DNA of 64,000 bases, taken from the NCBI RefSeq assembly GCF_000485795.1, contig NZ_AXZL01000072.1, positions 124,001 through 188,000 of the forward strand. Reading direction: 5' to 3'. This stretch comes from Shewanella decolorationis S12 (GTDB lineage: Bacteria > Pseudomonadota > Gammaproteobacteria > Enterobacterales > Shewanellaceae). A program made the translations under genes and the position numbers. Below the pieces are notes generated by a model, which ran no database searches, was not told the DNA's origin, and was given only the letters and a program-made list of their open reading frames with translations. This document shows positions 17,610 through 25,441 of the stretch, one piece after another (position 1 is the first letter of the stretch; each line of letters begins with the position of its first letter).

Positions 17610-20333
17610 ATGAGCAGTTTGCCACTAATTGAGTCTATCTTGCTTGAAATCCGCCAAAGTGCGGGGATTCAAGGTTACCCAACCAATAAAAAAGATAAGT
17701 TTGCCAAGGGCCAGTTAAGCCTAGATATGCACAGGGTGATGGGCGTAGAAACGTTAGAGGCTGTCTTTGACGCCTTTGACATGGATCCGCAAATGCAACT
17801 CGATGCAATGCATAACCTAATGGAGTTTGCTAATGCTTATAAGCATATTGAGCTCAATACATGGACCTTTGCTGCAGACCAGCGGCAAATTGTCTGGGAT
17901 ATGTTGGGCTATTTTCTCGTGCCAGGCCTGGCACGTCGAGTTGCATTTTGGAACCTGCCTAAGCCGTTAGATGCGGGAATGCCGGGCGGTCGATTCTGGT
18001 ATCTTCCTGAGATTATTGAACATAACGGAAATGCCACTTTATATATGCCAGTTGCGCAAGTGGTAGACTGGTTGCTTGACTTGCTCGGAATGCCACTAGA
18101 AGTGTTCTCTGATCAACGCAGTGATTCTACTGATGGCCTGCATGAGGGGCTGAGACGATCCCTATATAACTGGCGAGCTACTACACCCATCAGCCCTGAT
18201 TCTATCGAAAAGTATTTTGCAGATGATGCTCAGCTAAACTTCGCAGGCGCATTTCAACTTGATAACTTGCAAACGCCTGTCCAGCAGTTCGATAACGCGT
18301 TAGCCTTTGTTAGAAGTAAAAACCTTTCAGCTGAGCTGCTGCGTATGGAAATCCCGATGACTCAACCAGGGCTGTTGGACGCTATTTTAGCTGGCAGTGC
18401 CAGTGAAGAAGAGCAAGCCAGGTTTGTTATATGCATAGCGCAACGATATGCTGTGCCGTCAATGAAAACCATTCGCCAACGCTTTCTACTTGCGCGTACT
18501 GTGCAGGATGGATACTCGCGCTTATTGAAGTTTCTGTGTCCTGATATTGATCGTCAGTGCGTTGATGAACAGCAAAACAAAGTACTGCAACTATTTGGTA
18601 TTTATAAATTTGTTTATAACACGACAATTGGAGCCTGGCGTAATTGTGCTGATCAAGGTGAGGCTGCAGAAAATCGTTGGTTTGAGGAGCAGCTTCCTGA
18701 GTGGGATAAGTTCGGTATTTTTCTGTCAATACTCCCGTCACGCTATACAACGGCCAATCAAGAACTAGCACAACTGCTGACTCGTCGTTTCTATGCCATG
18801 CAACCTGGCGAGCCGTTGGAATGCCATATTGGCATGAATCCAGAGTCGGTAGCTAAAATTATCCGGCGTAATGTTGAGAGAGCCGAGTTGTTCTTTTCTG
18901 AAATGGAGAGAGCTGATCAGCTGCTATCGAGAATGCAAGTAGCTTCTCCCTGGAGAGCACTGCAGCATGAACAGAGTTATTGGGTGGTAAGTCAGATTGC
19001 TGCGCATCCTAATCTTTCCAGCAATGCAAGAAAGCTTGCCCTAAATCGTTTGCGTGATTTAGCTGTTACGCCCGCTGAAACTGTTCAAGCCATTATTTTA
19101 GAATTGGGTGTTCATTTGAATGGTGAGCGTAAGCAAAGGACAAAAGATACTCCTGTGAGAGTTGCAGTCCTTCTTGCTGAGGCAGAGGAAAGCCAAGGAT
19201 ATGAACTCTGGAAAGCGCCCATTCTCCAGTATAAAGCTAAGCATTTGCTGGCTTGCAGCCAATTTGAAGATGCAGCGAAATGCTTTAGGGAAGCTCTAGA
19301 TGCTGTAAATGATCGCAACTACGGTCCTGTGCGTGGCGAGATTGCCAGAGATGCGTTTGCATTATCTGTCGCCAATCAAAAACTAATTCATAACAACCAT
19401 GAAAAGTTCTATCGTGAGATGCTTGCTGGTGGAATGATGAGTGAGTGTGATCAAATACCTTCAATTGAAGATACAGCACGATGGGTATCTGATTATTTTT
19501 GGGAAACACTTTATAAACCTTATCCGGGTGTATCAGCTATTGCGAGAGGTAACAGCAAGCAGTTTGTTCGGGCTTTCAAAGAACTGGTGAAACTGCTTGA
19601 TGCGGGTACAGAAAGCGAGCTGTCTCAGTGGATTAAAGCTAACCGGCAACTGCTCAATTCAAACATACCGGAAGTGGATGGTAACTCTATCTTAATGTTG
19701 CTTGTAAAAATGAGAAGTAGCTTTATGGAACGGTTACCAATTATTAAGCAAATGGCACCTTTTGAGTTACAGGGTGATGTGGACAGGTTTAACTTGTTAC
19801 TTAAAAAGTGGCGAAACTTCATCGCTCAACTTTCTAATGAGCACCCCAAACAACTAAATATTGTCGATATTAAGGGACAAACACCATTAATGCTGGCTGC
19901 TCAGGCCGGTGATGCTGAATTAGTCAAAATCATGCTTGAGGCGGGTGCCAATCCAGATTTACAAGACATAAAAGGTATTACAGCTCTGCATTCAGCAGCT
20001 AAATCACACAGCGTTGATTGTGTGAACTACCTATTAAACCTGCCATGTCGTTTAGATTTGGTCACCGTCGATGGGAGAACTCCGCTTCACACCGCAACCT
20101 GGATGGGTAACCTGCATGCTGTGCGGCGGCTAATTGCGAGCGCACCTAAAATGGCGTGGCATCGTGATGCCGGCAAACAGACGCCATTAGAGTTAGCAGA
20201 GCATTTGCTTGAAAATCCAGACGAGTTTGAGCGACTGTCAAAAGAGAGGGCGAAATTTGGCTCACGATGTGCAACGCCTGAAGAATTAGAGCAAGTAGTA
20301 AAGGTATTAGAAAATGTTATTGCAGTATGTTAA
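17610..20333 (+). CDS. Large protein with C-terminal ankyrin repeats, function unknown
   Basis: 907 residues. I do not recognise the first 740. They are rich in Trp, Leu and Arg, look alpha-helical and include a TPR-like stretch (FEDAAKCFREALDA, about residue 551). Residues about 753 to 870 form three ankyrin repeats (KGQTPLMLAAQAGDAELVKI, then KGITALHSAAK and DGRTPLHTATWMGNL). No signal peptide or membrane segment is visible, so it should be cytoplasmic. The start is supported by AAAGGAACTAACG before the ATG. It follows the sacsin/DUF3883 gene and precedes a 46-residue acidic protein on the same strand, and all three probably form one module. Ankyrin proteins in defence islands often act as protein-binding regulators; that is inference here. 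Confidence 0.6.
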   Translation: MSSLPLIESILLEIRQSAGIQGYPTNKKDKFAKGQLSLDMHRVMGVETLEAVFDAFDMDPQMQLDAMHNLMEFANAYKHIELNTWTFAADQRQIVWDMLGYFLVPGLARRVAFWNLPKPLDAGMPGGRFWYLPEIIEHNGNATLYMPVAQVVDWLLDLLGMPLEVFSDQRSDSTDGLHEGLRRSLYNWRATTPISPDSIEKYFADDAQLNFAGAFQLDNLQTPVQQFDNALAFVRSKNLSAELLRMEIPMTQPGLLDAILAGSASEEEQARFVICIAQRYAVPSMKTIRQRFLLARTVQDGYSRLLKFLCPDIDRQCVDEQQNKVLQLFGIYKFVYNTTIGAWRNCADQGEAAENRWFEEQLPEWDKFGIFLSILPSRYTTANQELAQLLTRRFYAMQPGEPLECHIGMNPESVAKIIRRNVERAELFFSEMERADQLLSRMQVASPWRALQHEQSYWVVSQIAAHPNLSSNARKLALNRLRDLAVTPAETVQAIILELGVHLNGERKQRTKDTPVRVAVLLAEAEESQGYELWKAPILQYKAKHLLACSQFEDAAKCFREALDAVNDRNYGPVRGEIARDAFALSVANQKLIHNNHEKFYREMLAGGMMSECDQIPSIEDTARWVSDYFWETLYKPYPGVSAIARGNSKQFVRAFKELVKLLDAGTESELSQWIKANRQLLNSNIPEVDGNSILMLLVKMRSSFMERLPIIKQMAPFELQGDVDRFNLLLKKWRNFIAQLSNEHPKQLNIVDIKGQTPLMLAAQAGDAELVKIMLEAGANPDLQDIKGITALHSAAKSHSVDCVNYLLNLPCRLDLVTVDGRTPLHTATWMGNLHAVRRLIASAPKMAWHRDAGKQTPLELAEHLLENPDEFERLSKERAKFGSRCATPEELEQVVKVLENVIAVC

Positions 20334-20417
20334 AGAGCCGAGCTATTTCGCCCGAACATTAGGTTCTTTCATAGCAATTGTTCAAACACTTAAATTCAAA
20401 CTCCGAGGAAAACCATC

Positions 20418-20558
20418 ATGAGTAGAACACCAAACGATGATCGTAGTGACAGCATGAATCCGAATAATGATGCTTACTGGGATAGCCTAGATAACCATGC
20501 TAACCAGTTAAATCCTAATCATGATGAATACCAAGGTTATGATGAGGAAGAGGATTAG
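20418..20558 (+). CDS. Small Asn/Asp-rich acidic protein with repeated NPN motifs
   Basis: A 46-residue open frame with a ribosome binding site (GAGGAAAACCATC) before its ATG, 84 bases after the ankyrin gene. It contains repeated short motifs: TPNDDRSDS, then MNPNNDAYWDS, then LNPNHDEYQGY, ending in an acidic tail DEEED. Repetition of the NPN-x-D-x-Y pattern argues that it is translated rather than random. The function is not known. A perfect 15-bp terminator hairpin follows 11 bases after the stop, which closes the sacsin-ankyrin unit. Confidence 0.6.
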   Translation: MSRTPNDDRSDSMNPNNDAYWDSLDNHANQLNPNHDEYQGYDEEED

Positions 20559-20569
20559 AATAAGGTAAC

Positions 20570-20608
20570 GTCACCATCACAAGCAATTCCTTAGCTTGTG
20601 ATGGTGAC
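20570..20608 (+). terminator. Strong hairpin terminator
   Basis: GTCACCATCACAAGC (20570-20584) pairs perfectly with GCTTGTGATGGTGAC (20594-20608) around a 9-base loop. It follows the stop of the small NPN-motif protein. Confidence 0.65.
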
Positions 20609-20863
20609 TTCTCAGTGTTGAGTTTGTCTTGGAATTATTGAAGATGCCGATATATTCGGCGACTAGGCTATATTGTTCGGGGCATTAACGGCCGAGAGTG
20701 AATTGTCTCCGAGGGGATCTCTCCTCCGCAGAAGCAGTACGAGCAGAAGTGCGGTAGCCTTTACGAGCTATTGAGGCACAGTTGACGGTTATGTAGCATG
20801 TAATGCTTAAGTAAATAAGGCTGGCTAGACTTAAATGCACAATGCTAACTGGCGTTACCCAAT

Positions 20864-20886
20864 AAGCCTTTTTGTTGAGGCTTTTT
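20864..20886 (+). terminator. Weak rho-independent-like hairpin
   Basis: AAGCCT (20864-20869) pairs with AGGCTT (20878-20883) around an 8-base loop and is followed by T residues. It is short, so the assignment is tentative. Confidence 0.35.
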
Positions 20887-21002
20887 GATGCGTTTTTCAG
20901 AATAGGGCTCTAGCTATTCAAGATGGCTTGTACAAAGGATTTCGTTTGCTAGCACAGGAGGTTAGCACCTCCTGTATCAGATTAAGTCTGAGCTAGTACA
21001 AC

Positions 21003-21326
21003 TCAGTAGGTAACTGTCCAGCTCCCATTATTGGTTACTACGTCAACTTGCGTTAGATCACACGAGCCTCCATAAGAGACTGAAATAGTTTGACCAAATT
21101 TAAGCTGTTTGGGAAAGCCTTTTTTCTCGAAAAGGCTTTCACAGTTGCCTCTGTTTACGATGATGTCGTTTACGATGACAACATCTTCAATAGCCTTGAC
21201 CTTCACTTCGATTGATTTCATATACAAACCCGTTCTGTCGTAAACTTCAATTTCAACATTCGGTTTCGAATCACTACAAGCACTAGTCATCCCGAGCAGC
21301 ACAAAAGTAAAAAGCAATTTCTTCAT
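21003..21326 (-). CDS. Small putative lipoprotein
   Basis: 107 residues starting MKKLLFTFVLLGMTSACSDS: a short basic n-region, a hydrophobic core and a cysteine at residue 17 in a lipobox-like context, so probably a lipoprotein. The mature part is beta-rich with two more cysteines (NRGNC and GGSCD) that could form a disulphide. AAGGTG precedes the ATG. The function is unknown. It is divergent in orientation from the neighbouring island modules. Confidence 0.55.
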   Translation of the reverse strand: MKKLLFTFVLLGMTSACSDSKPNVEIEVYDRTGLYMKSIEVKVKAIEDVVIVNDIIVNRGNCESLFEKKGFPKQLKFGQTISVSYGGSCDLTQVDVVTNNGSWTVTY

Positions 21327-21514
21327 CTTAAATACACCTTAAATTTGTGATATACCGTTAACGATGAAGGGCATTAAATGGAATATTAATTGTGTAAATT
21401 GGCATTGCATTTATAGCGCTAATCGTCGCTGTGAACAGTATTTCACTTTGTTAATGGCTGATTGGTAATCAGTCTATTGAGGCCCCTATCCACACTAGGG
21501 GCACAATTGATTGT

Positions 21515-21706
21515 TTAGGTGGCGCTATTAGCTGCATTTTTAGTTTTAACAAAAACAGTGATGGAATACCCAATCCCATACATGGCGGCAAATATCCCCC
21601 ATCCAGCTGAAGCTTCTAGATCGATTTCTGCAAATGCAGAAGCAAGAATGAGGCATAAAGGGAAAAACACCATTCCTATGATTGACATGGTTTTTACGAC
21701 TGACAT
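21515..21706 (-). CDS. Small membrane protein with two transmembrane segments
   Basis: 63 residues with two hydrophobic segments (about 7 to 27 and 34 to 53) and a short hydrophilic tail. The minus-strand reading is preferred over the overlapping plus-strand frame because AAAAGGAGTTACAC directly precedes its ATG. It follows the same orientation as the lipoprotein gene, 188 bases downstream. The function is unknown. Confidence 0.55.
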   Translation of the reverse strand: MSVVKTMSIIGMVFFPLCLILASAFAEIDLEASAGWGIFAAMYGIGYSITVFVKTKNAANSAT

Positions 21707-21901
21707 GTGTAACTCCTTTTAATTAGCATGTTTAAAGACACTGCTTGTTCTGAAAGAAAATATTTACTTTCTATCAGTAGGTGTTCTTAATGTAAAAATC
21801 AAAATAACCACTATACAGGTCTAAATGTAATATTTATGGCGTGGTTTGTCTATCATGTGTCCGTGAGAATTATCCAGTATTCAATATCCTGGGGTTCTCA
21901 A

Positions 21902-22150
21902 GTGAATGATGATGAAGTGTTAAAAATGGGGTTAGCCTTCGGTCGAGCAATTAAGTTGCGTCGTGTTGAGGTGGGGATTAACCAAGAGGAGCTAGCAGAT
22001 AAGGCCGAACTGGCTCGTTCGTTTGTATCAAGCGTTGAACGCGGTGTGGCTAAGGCATCTATCGCTTCAGTGTGGAAACTAGCCCAAGCGCTAAATTGCA
22101 ATCCATCGGATTTATGGATAACGGCAGAGAGACTTTATGATGTGCGTTGA
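21902..22150 (+). CDS. Xre-family helix-turn-helix regulator
   Basis: An 82-residue single-domain HTH_3 protein: FGRAIKLRRVEVGINQEELA forms helices 1 and 2, and the recognition part is ARSFVSSVERG. Small Xre proteins of this type act as controller proteins for restriction or toxin genes and in mobile elements. The GTG at 21902 is chosen because the HTH begins about 12 residues later; the longer frame from 21836 adds a segment unlike the family. It stands between the divergent membrane-protein gene and small cargo genes, upstream of the AAA-motor cluster, which it might regulate (inference). Confidence 0.75.
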   Translation: MNDDEVLKMGLAFGRAIKLRRVEVGINQEELADKAELARSFVSSVERGVAKASIASVWKLAQALNCNPSDLWITAERLYDVR

Positions 22151-22374
22151 GCTCCGTGTAAGCCTTGAGGATTATGCTTAGTAACGCAATCTATCACTTT
22201 ATAATTCAAAGTTTAACCAAAGCTGACTCCACTTACAGGTAGTTGTACAAAGGTTATTGTTGTGAAAGTTATTAATCAAACAATATATTTAAGAGCTGAT
22301 CTTAAAAATTATTATTTAATTACAGGTATTTAATTGTTGAGTTTATTTGATGTCATACTGGATGTTCGTGCAGC

Positions 22375-22557
22375 ATGATGCAGGTTTGCGAGGTATTAAA
22401 GATTACCAAGTGTCATAAGGTCAAATCGACCGTTTTCTCTGATTTTGTGCGCAACGCATCATCCAGGGAGAAAAGAAAGTTTTTTGCAAAAGTTATCGAA
22501 GAGGCGATTCAAAAACAAAAAGAGGTGATAGCCAAAGCGAATGAGATCGAAGGTTAG
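22375..22557 (+). CDS. Small hypothetical protein
   Basis: 60 residues; the second half (STVFSDFVRNASSREKRKFF) is a regular, charged, helical sequence that looks like a real protein. No strong ribosome binding site precedes the ATG at 22375, so the start is uncertain. I do not recognise a family with confidence. Confidence 0.4.
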   Translation: MMQVCEVLKITKCHKVKSTVFSDFVRNASSREKRKFFAKVIEEAIQKQKEVIAKANEIEG

Positions 22558-22741
22558 GTATATGTGTTTGTGTTTACCATAATGTGGTTTCAGTGTAATG
22601 CTGCAAAATACATATACAGCAAAGATGAAAACGCCGTAATTTGTAGTGCAAATATTTATTAAAAATATGATCTTAGTGAGTAGAAAAGGTTGAGTCTTAT
22701 CGTGTAGCATGTGTCACATTCAAGCTTGCGTAAGGATTACC

Positions 22742-22942
22742 ATGCCTGTTTCTCCCCCTTGTACGACATTTATTTGTTCGAATTGCGACTGGCACAAAAC
22801 AGTGGTGTTTAAAAGTGATGTCATCACGCGTGGCTACAACTGGTTTGATAGCTGTCCTAAGTGTCATGGGACGCTTGAAAAACGTCCTGCAACGATGATT
22901 GAGGCTGGTTTATCGAAATTGACCAATCTCTTCGTAAAGTAA
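22742..22942 (+). CDS. Small zinc-ribbon protein
   Basis: 66 residues with two Cys pairs in zinc-ribbon spacing, FICSNCDWHK and DSCPKCHGTLEKRP. TAAGGATTACC before the ATG at 22742 supports this start rather than the longer frame from 22709. Its function is unknown. It precedes the AAA-motor cluster by about 70 bases on the same strand and could be part of the same transcript. Confidence 0.55.
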   Translation: MPVSPPCTTFICSNCDWHKTVVFKSDVITRGYNWFDSCPKCHGTLEKRPATMIEAGLSKLTNLFVK

Positions 22943-23013
22943 TAATTACTTTTAATTTTTTTGTCAGGGATTGACGCAGTCTATATTTCTGGCTTTGTGA
23001 TAAGGATTGTTGC

Positions 23014-23181
23014 ATGTCTCAAGAAGTCATCACCAAATTTTCCGATTCCGTTGTGGGTCGCAGCAATATTTTGCAGCACATAGCCTGCATGCCCCCCCCT
23101 CAATTTGCTCAACTTCCGAATATCCACAAGGCTCTCAAGTGCCGACTAGTCATCATTAACATTTTGAAAGGAATGAAATAA
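23014..23181 (+). CDS. Possible 55-residue leader protein of the AAA-motor cluster
   Basis: An open frame beginning MSQEVITKFSDSVVGRSNIL, preceded by TAAGGATTGTTGC, and ending 3 bases before the ATG of the AAA ATPase. The tight spacing suggests translational coupling. A C7 run lies at 23092-23098. No family is recognised. It may be a genuine small partner or only a leader frame. Confidence 0.4.
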   Translation: MSQEVITKFSDSVVGRSNILQHIACMPPPQFAQLPNIHKALKCRLVIINILKGMK

Positions 23182-23184
23182 TTG

Positions 23185-24096
23185 ATGAGCGATAACGCAA
23201 AGCATGAACAGAAATTATTGCCCTACAAGTTACGAACACCGCGAATTACACTTGAGAGTGATGTTGTTTTAGCTCCAGAAACGCGTCGAATGTTTGAGGA
23301 AGCAATTGGCGCTATGCGTCATCACAAAACGATCTACACGGACTGGGGATTTGAAGCTGTAGATCCCATGGGACGTAATATGGTGCTCAACTTGTATGGA
23401 CCACCAGGAACAGGGAAAACACTGGCTGCAGAAGCTCTTGCAGGTACTTTAGGACGTCAATATTTCCACATAGGAATTTCGGAACTGGAAAGTAAATATG
23501 TTGGAGAAACAGCTAAGAATATATCTTTGGCATTCAAAGCTGCCGCGATAGAAGGCGCAGTTATTTTCTTCGACGAAGCAGATACCTTACTTGGAGCGAG
23601 ATTATCATCCGTTACCCAAGGAATTGATAATGAAATAAACGCTATGCGTTCAACGTTACTTATTGAATTAGAACGATTTGATGGAATAGTGGTTTTTGCA
23701 ACGAATTTTGCAAAAAATTATGATAACGCTTTTGTAAGCCGTATTCGTTATCACATCGAGTTTAAACTTCCGGATATTGAAGGCCGTAAACGCTTGTGGC
23801 ACAGGATGTTAGTTCCTGGCGTACCGCTTGAAGAAGATCGCCATGACATTATTGAACGTTGTGCGCAAGCATCAGATGGATTATCAGGACGAGAAATTCG
23901 AACAGTGCTACGCACTGCTTTTCCAAGGGCTCTAGTGGAATGCCATAAAGAGCCAATAGTGAAATGGCAACATTTTGAGTCGGCGATAGCTGATGTACGC
24001 TCTGCAAACAGTAACGTCGGAATTAACCGTAAAAATGTAGCAAGTAATGCAAATAATGTTGATGCAGGTAGACGTCTACTTGGACTGACGGAATAG
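23185..24096 (+). CDS. AAA+ ATPase of the motor-HEPN cluster
   Basis: A single-module classical AAA protein (303 residues) with Walker A GPPGTGKT (72-79), pore-loop-like SKYVGET (103-109), Walker B VIFFDEAD (126-133), sensor 1 ATN (172-174) and arginine-finger candidates SRIRYH (185-190). A C-terminal helical lid with LSGREIRTVLRTA follows. There is no membrane segment, protease domain or long N-domain. The family (Cdc48/FtsH/Vps4-type) assembles into hexamers that remodel or thread proteins. Here it is the first large gene of a cluster with a coiled-coil protein, a ZorA/ZorB-like motor and a HEPN protein, so it may process a signal or control an effector; that is inference. ATG at 23185 is preferred to TTG at 23182. 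Confidence 0.85.
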   Translation: MSDNAKHEQKLLPYKLRTPRITLESDVVLAPETRRMFEEAIGAMRHHKTIYTDWGFEAVDPMGRNMVLNLYGPPGTGKTLAAEALAGTLGRQYFHIGISELESKYVGETAKNISLAFKAAAIEGAVIFFDEADTLLGARLSSVTQGIDNEINAMRSTLLIELERFDGIVVFATNFAKNYDNAFVSRIRYHIEFKLPDIEGRKRLWHRMLVPGVPLEEDRHDIIERCAQASDGLSGREIRTVLRTAFPRALVECHKEPIVKWQHFESAIADVRSANSNVGINRKNVASNANNVDAGRRLLGLTE

Positions 24097-24121
24097 AACA
24101 GAAAACAAAAGGAGAGAGTAA

Positions 24122-25441
24122 ATGGGTTGGTTCAGTAATGCGTGTAATTTTGTAAGCTCAGCGGTAAGTGCAGTATCAAATGCTGTTAGTTCAGCATACG
24201 AGACGGCCAAGAATGTTGCAGGAAAAGTTGTTGGATGGATGGCTGAGAAAGCTGAGGTATTTATTGGTGGCGTAAAAAAAGCTTGGAAAGTAGTAAAACC
24301 TTTTGTGCAGCATATTCGGACTGCTTTACTTAACGCATCAAAACTAGCTCCATATCCATGGATGCGTTCAGCCCTAGTGATGCTAGAGAAAGGGCTAGGC
24401 GCATTGACTGCATTTGAAAAATCTCCAATTGCAAAAAAAATGGATGCAGCAATCAAATGGGCCATTAAACTTGCTCAGCGCTGGCAGAAAAACCGTGAAG
24501 ATATTTTAGACAAAAACAAACAACAAGATGACATGGAGCAAGCGAATGACTTGCTTACTGAAGAAGAGTTAGTTCTTGCAAAGCAACATCAGGCTGAGCT
24601 GAGATTTGCAGAAGATGAAGTGATTCCTCAAGATCAACGGCATAATCTAGAATTAGCATCTGCAATAAATGATTTTGAAATTGCTAAAAAAGAATTAGGT
24701 ATGGCAATTGAATCAGAACCTACCGATTTTGAGCATTATTTGCGTCTTCGGGCTACCCAAAAGTTACTTAATATGTCGGATAAGAAGTTACGTTCGGCAT
24801 TAACAGTGGACGATTTGAGTTCAGATGACCTGTTTCTAATTCGTATTGCTTCAGATCTTATCAAGTCAAACCCAGAACTTAGCAAAAATGCCGCTGAACG
24901 TTTAGACAGAGTTTTAACCCGACTTTACAATAAAAAATTGACACCTTTTGTTTTTGAAGAACTGATTGCTTCCTGGGCAAAACAAGCTCAATCGTTGGGA
25001 GATGAATGGGCTAAGGCAAATGCAAACTATGCTAAAGATAAAATGCTATTAAATCGCCTTGTTTTAGCTAAAAAAATCCAAGAAGAACTCTCAAATGAAG
25101 AGTCATCTCAGCTATCCATACTTGAAAATAGCGTTCCTGAACAAAAGCAAGCACTCGATAGCTTAGCGAGCCAGCAACGTGATGTAGAAAGATATGTTGG
25201 TGCAGCGGAAGGTTTTTTACAATTATTGGAGAAAACTGAAGAACAGATTGAAAGTGATGACCGCAGTTATTTACTGGAAGATGGACAGTATATTGGGAAG
25301 TTACTTATCGAATGTGCTGAACATAATATTCCCTTCAGTGCATTAGAGGAAGGTGACCAATCACTTATCACAGACTATGCAAACATTTTCCAGCAAGAAG
25401 CTAAAGACCGTATGGATGCTATTTTAGAGGTAGCGGTATGA
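24122..25441 (+). CDS. Coiled-coil protein of the motor-HEPN cluster
   Basis: 439 residues, no family recognised. The first 65 residues are Ala/Ser/Val-rich with a regular pattern (NAVSSAYETAKNVAGKVVGW), likely an amphipathic helix that could touch the membrane. The remainder is a long, strongly charged helical protein with probable coiled coils (for example the QKQALDSLASQQRDVERYVG region near residue 342). The start has GGAGAGAG before it, and the stop overlaps the next start as ATGA (25438-25441), which indicates translational coupling to the ZorA-like motor gene. It could be the link between motor tail and effector or a sensor; neither is shown. Confidence 0.55.
   Translation: MGWFSNACNFVSSAVSAVSNAVSSAYETAKNVAGKVVGWMAEKAEVFIGGVKKAWKVVKPFVQHIRTALLNASKLAPYPWMRSALVMLEKGLGALTAFEKSPIAKKMDAAIKWAIKLAQRWQKNREDILDKNKQQDDMEQANDLLTEEELVLAKQHQAELRFAEDEVIPQDQRHNLELASAINDFEIAKKELGMAIESEPTDFEHYLRLRATQKLLNMSDKKLRSALTVDDLSSDDLFLIRIASDLIKSNPELSKNAAERLDRVLTRLYNKKLTPFVFEELIASWAKQAQSLGDEWAKANANYAKDKMLLNRLVLAKKIQEELSNEESSQLSILENSVPEQKQALDSLASQQRDVERYVGAAEGFLQLLEKTEEQIESDDRSYLLEDGQYIGKLLIECAEHNIPFSALEEGDQSLITDYANIFQQEAKDRMDAILEVAV

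Larger units (their letters stand above)
20559..21002. other. Gene-free stretch after the ankyrin module
   Basis: About 440 bases without a convincing gene. It contains the strong hairpin at 20570-20608 and a weaker one at 20864-20886 (AAGCCT and AGGCTT followed by TTT). The middle is more GC-rich and unassigned. Confidence 0.5.

Noticed and set aside
21519..21722. Plus-strand frame opposite the small membrane protein
   Set aside because: No ribosome binding site, whereas the minus-strand frame has AAAAGGAG next to its ATG and two clear membrane helices.
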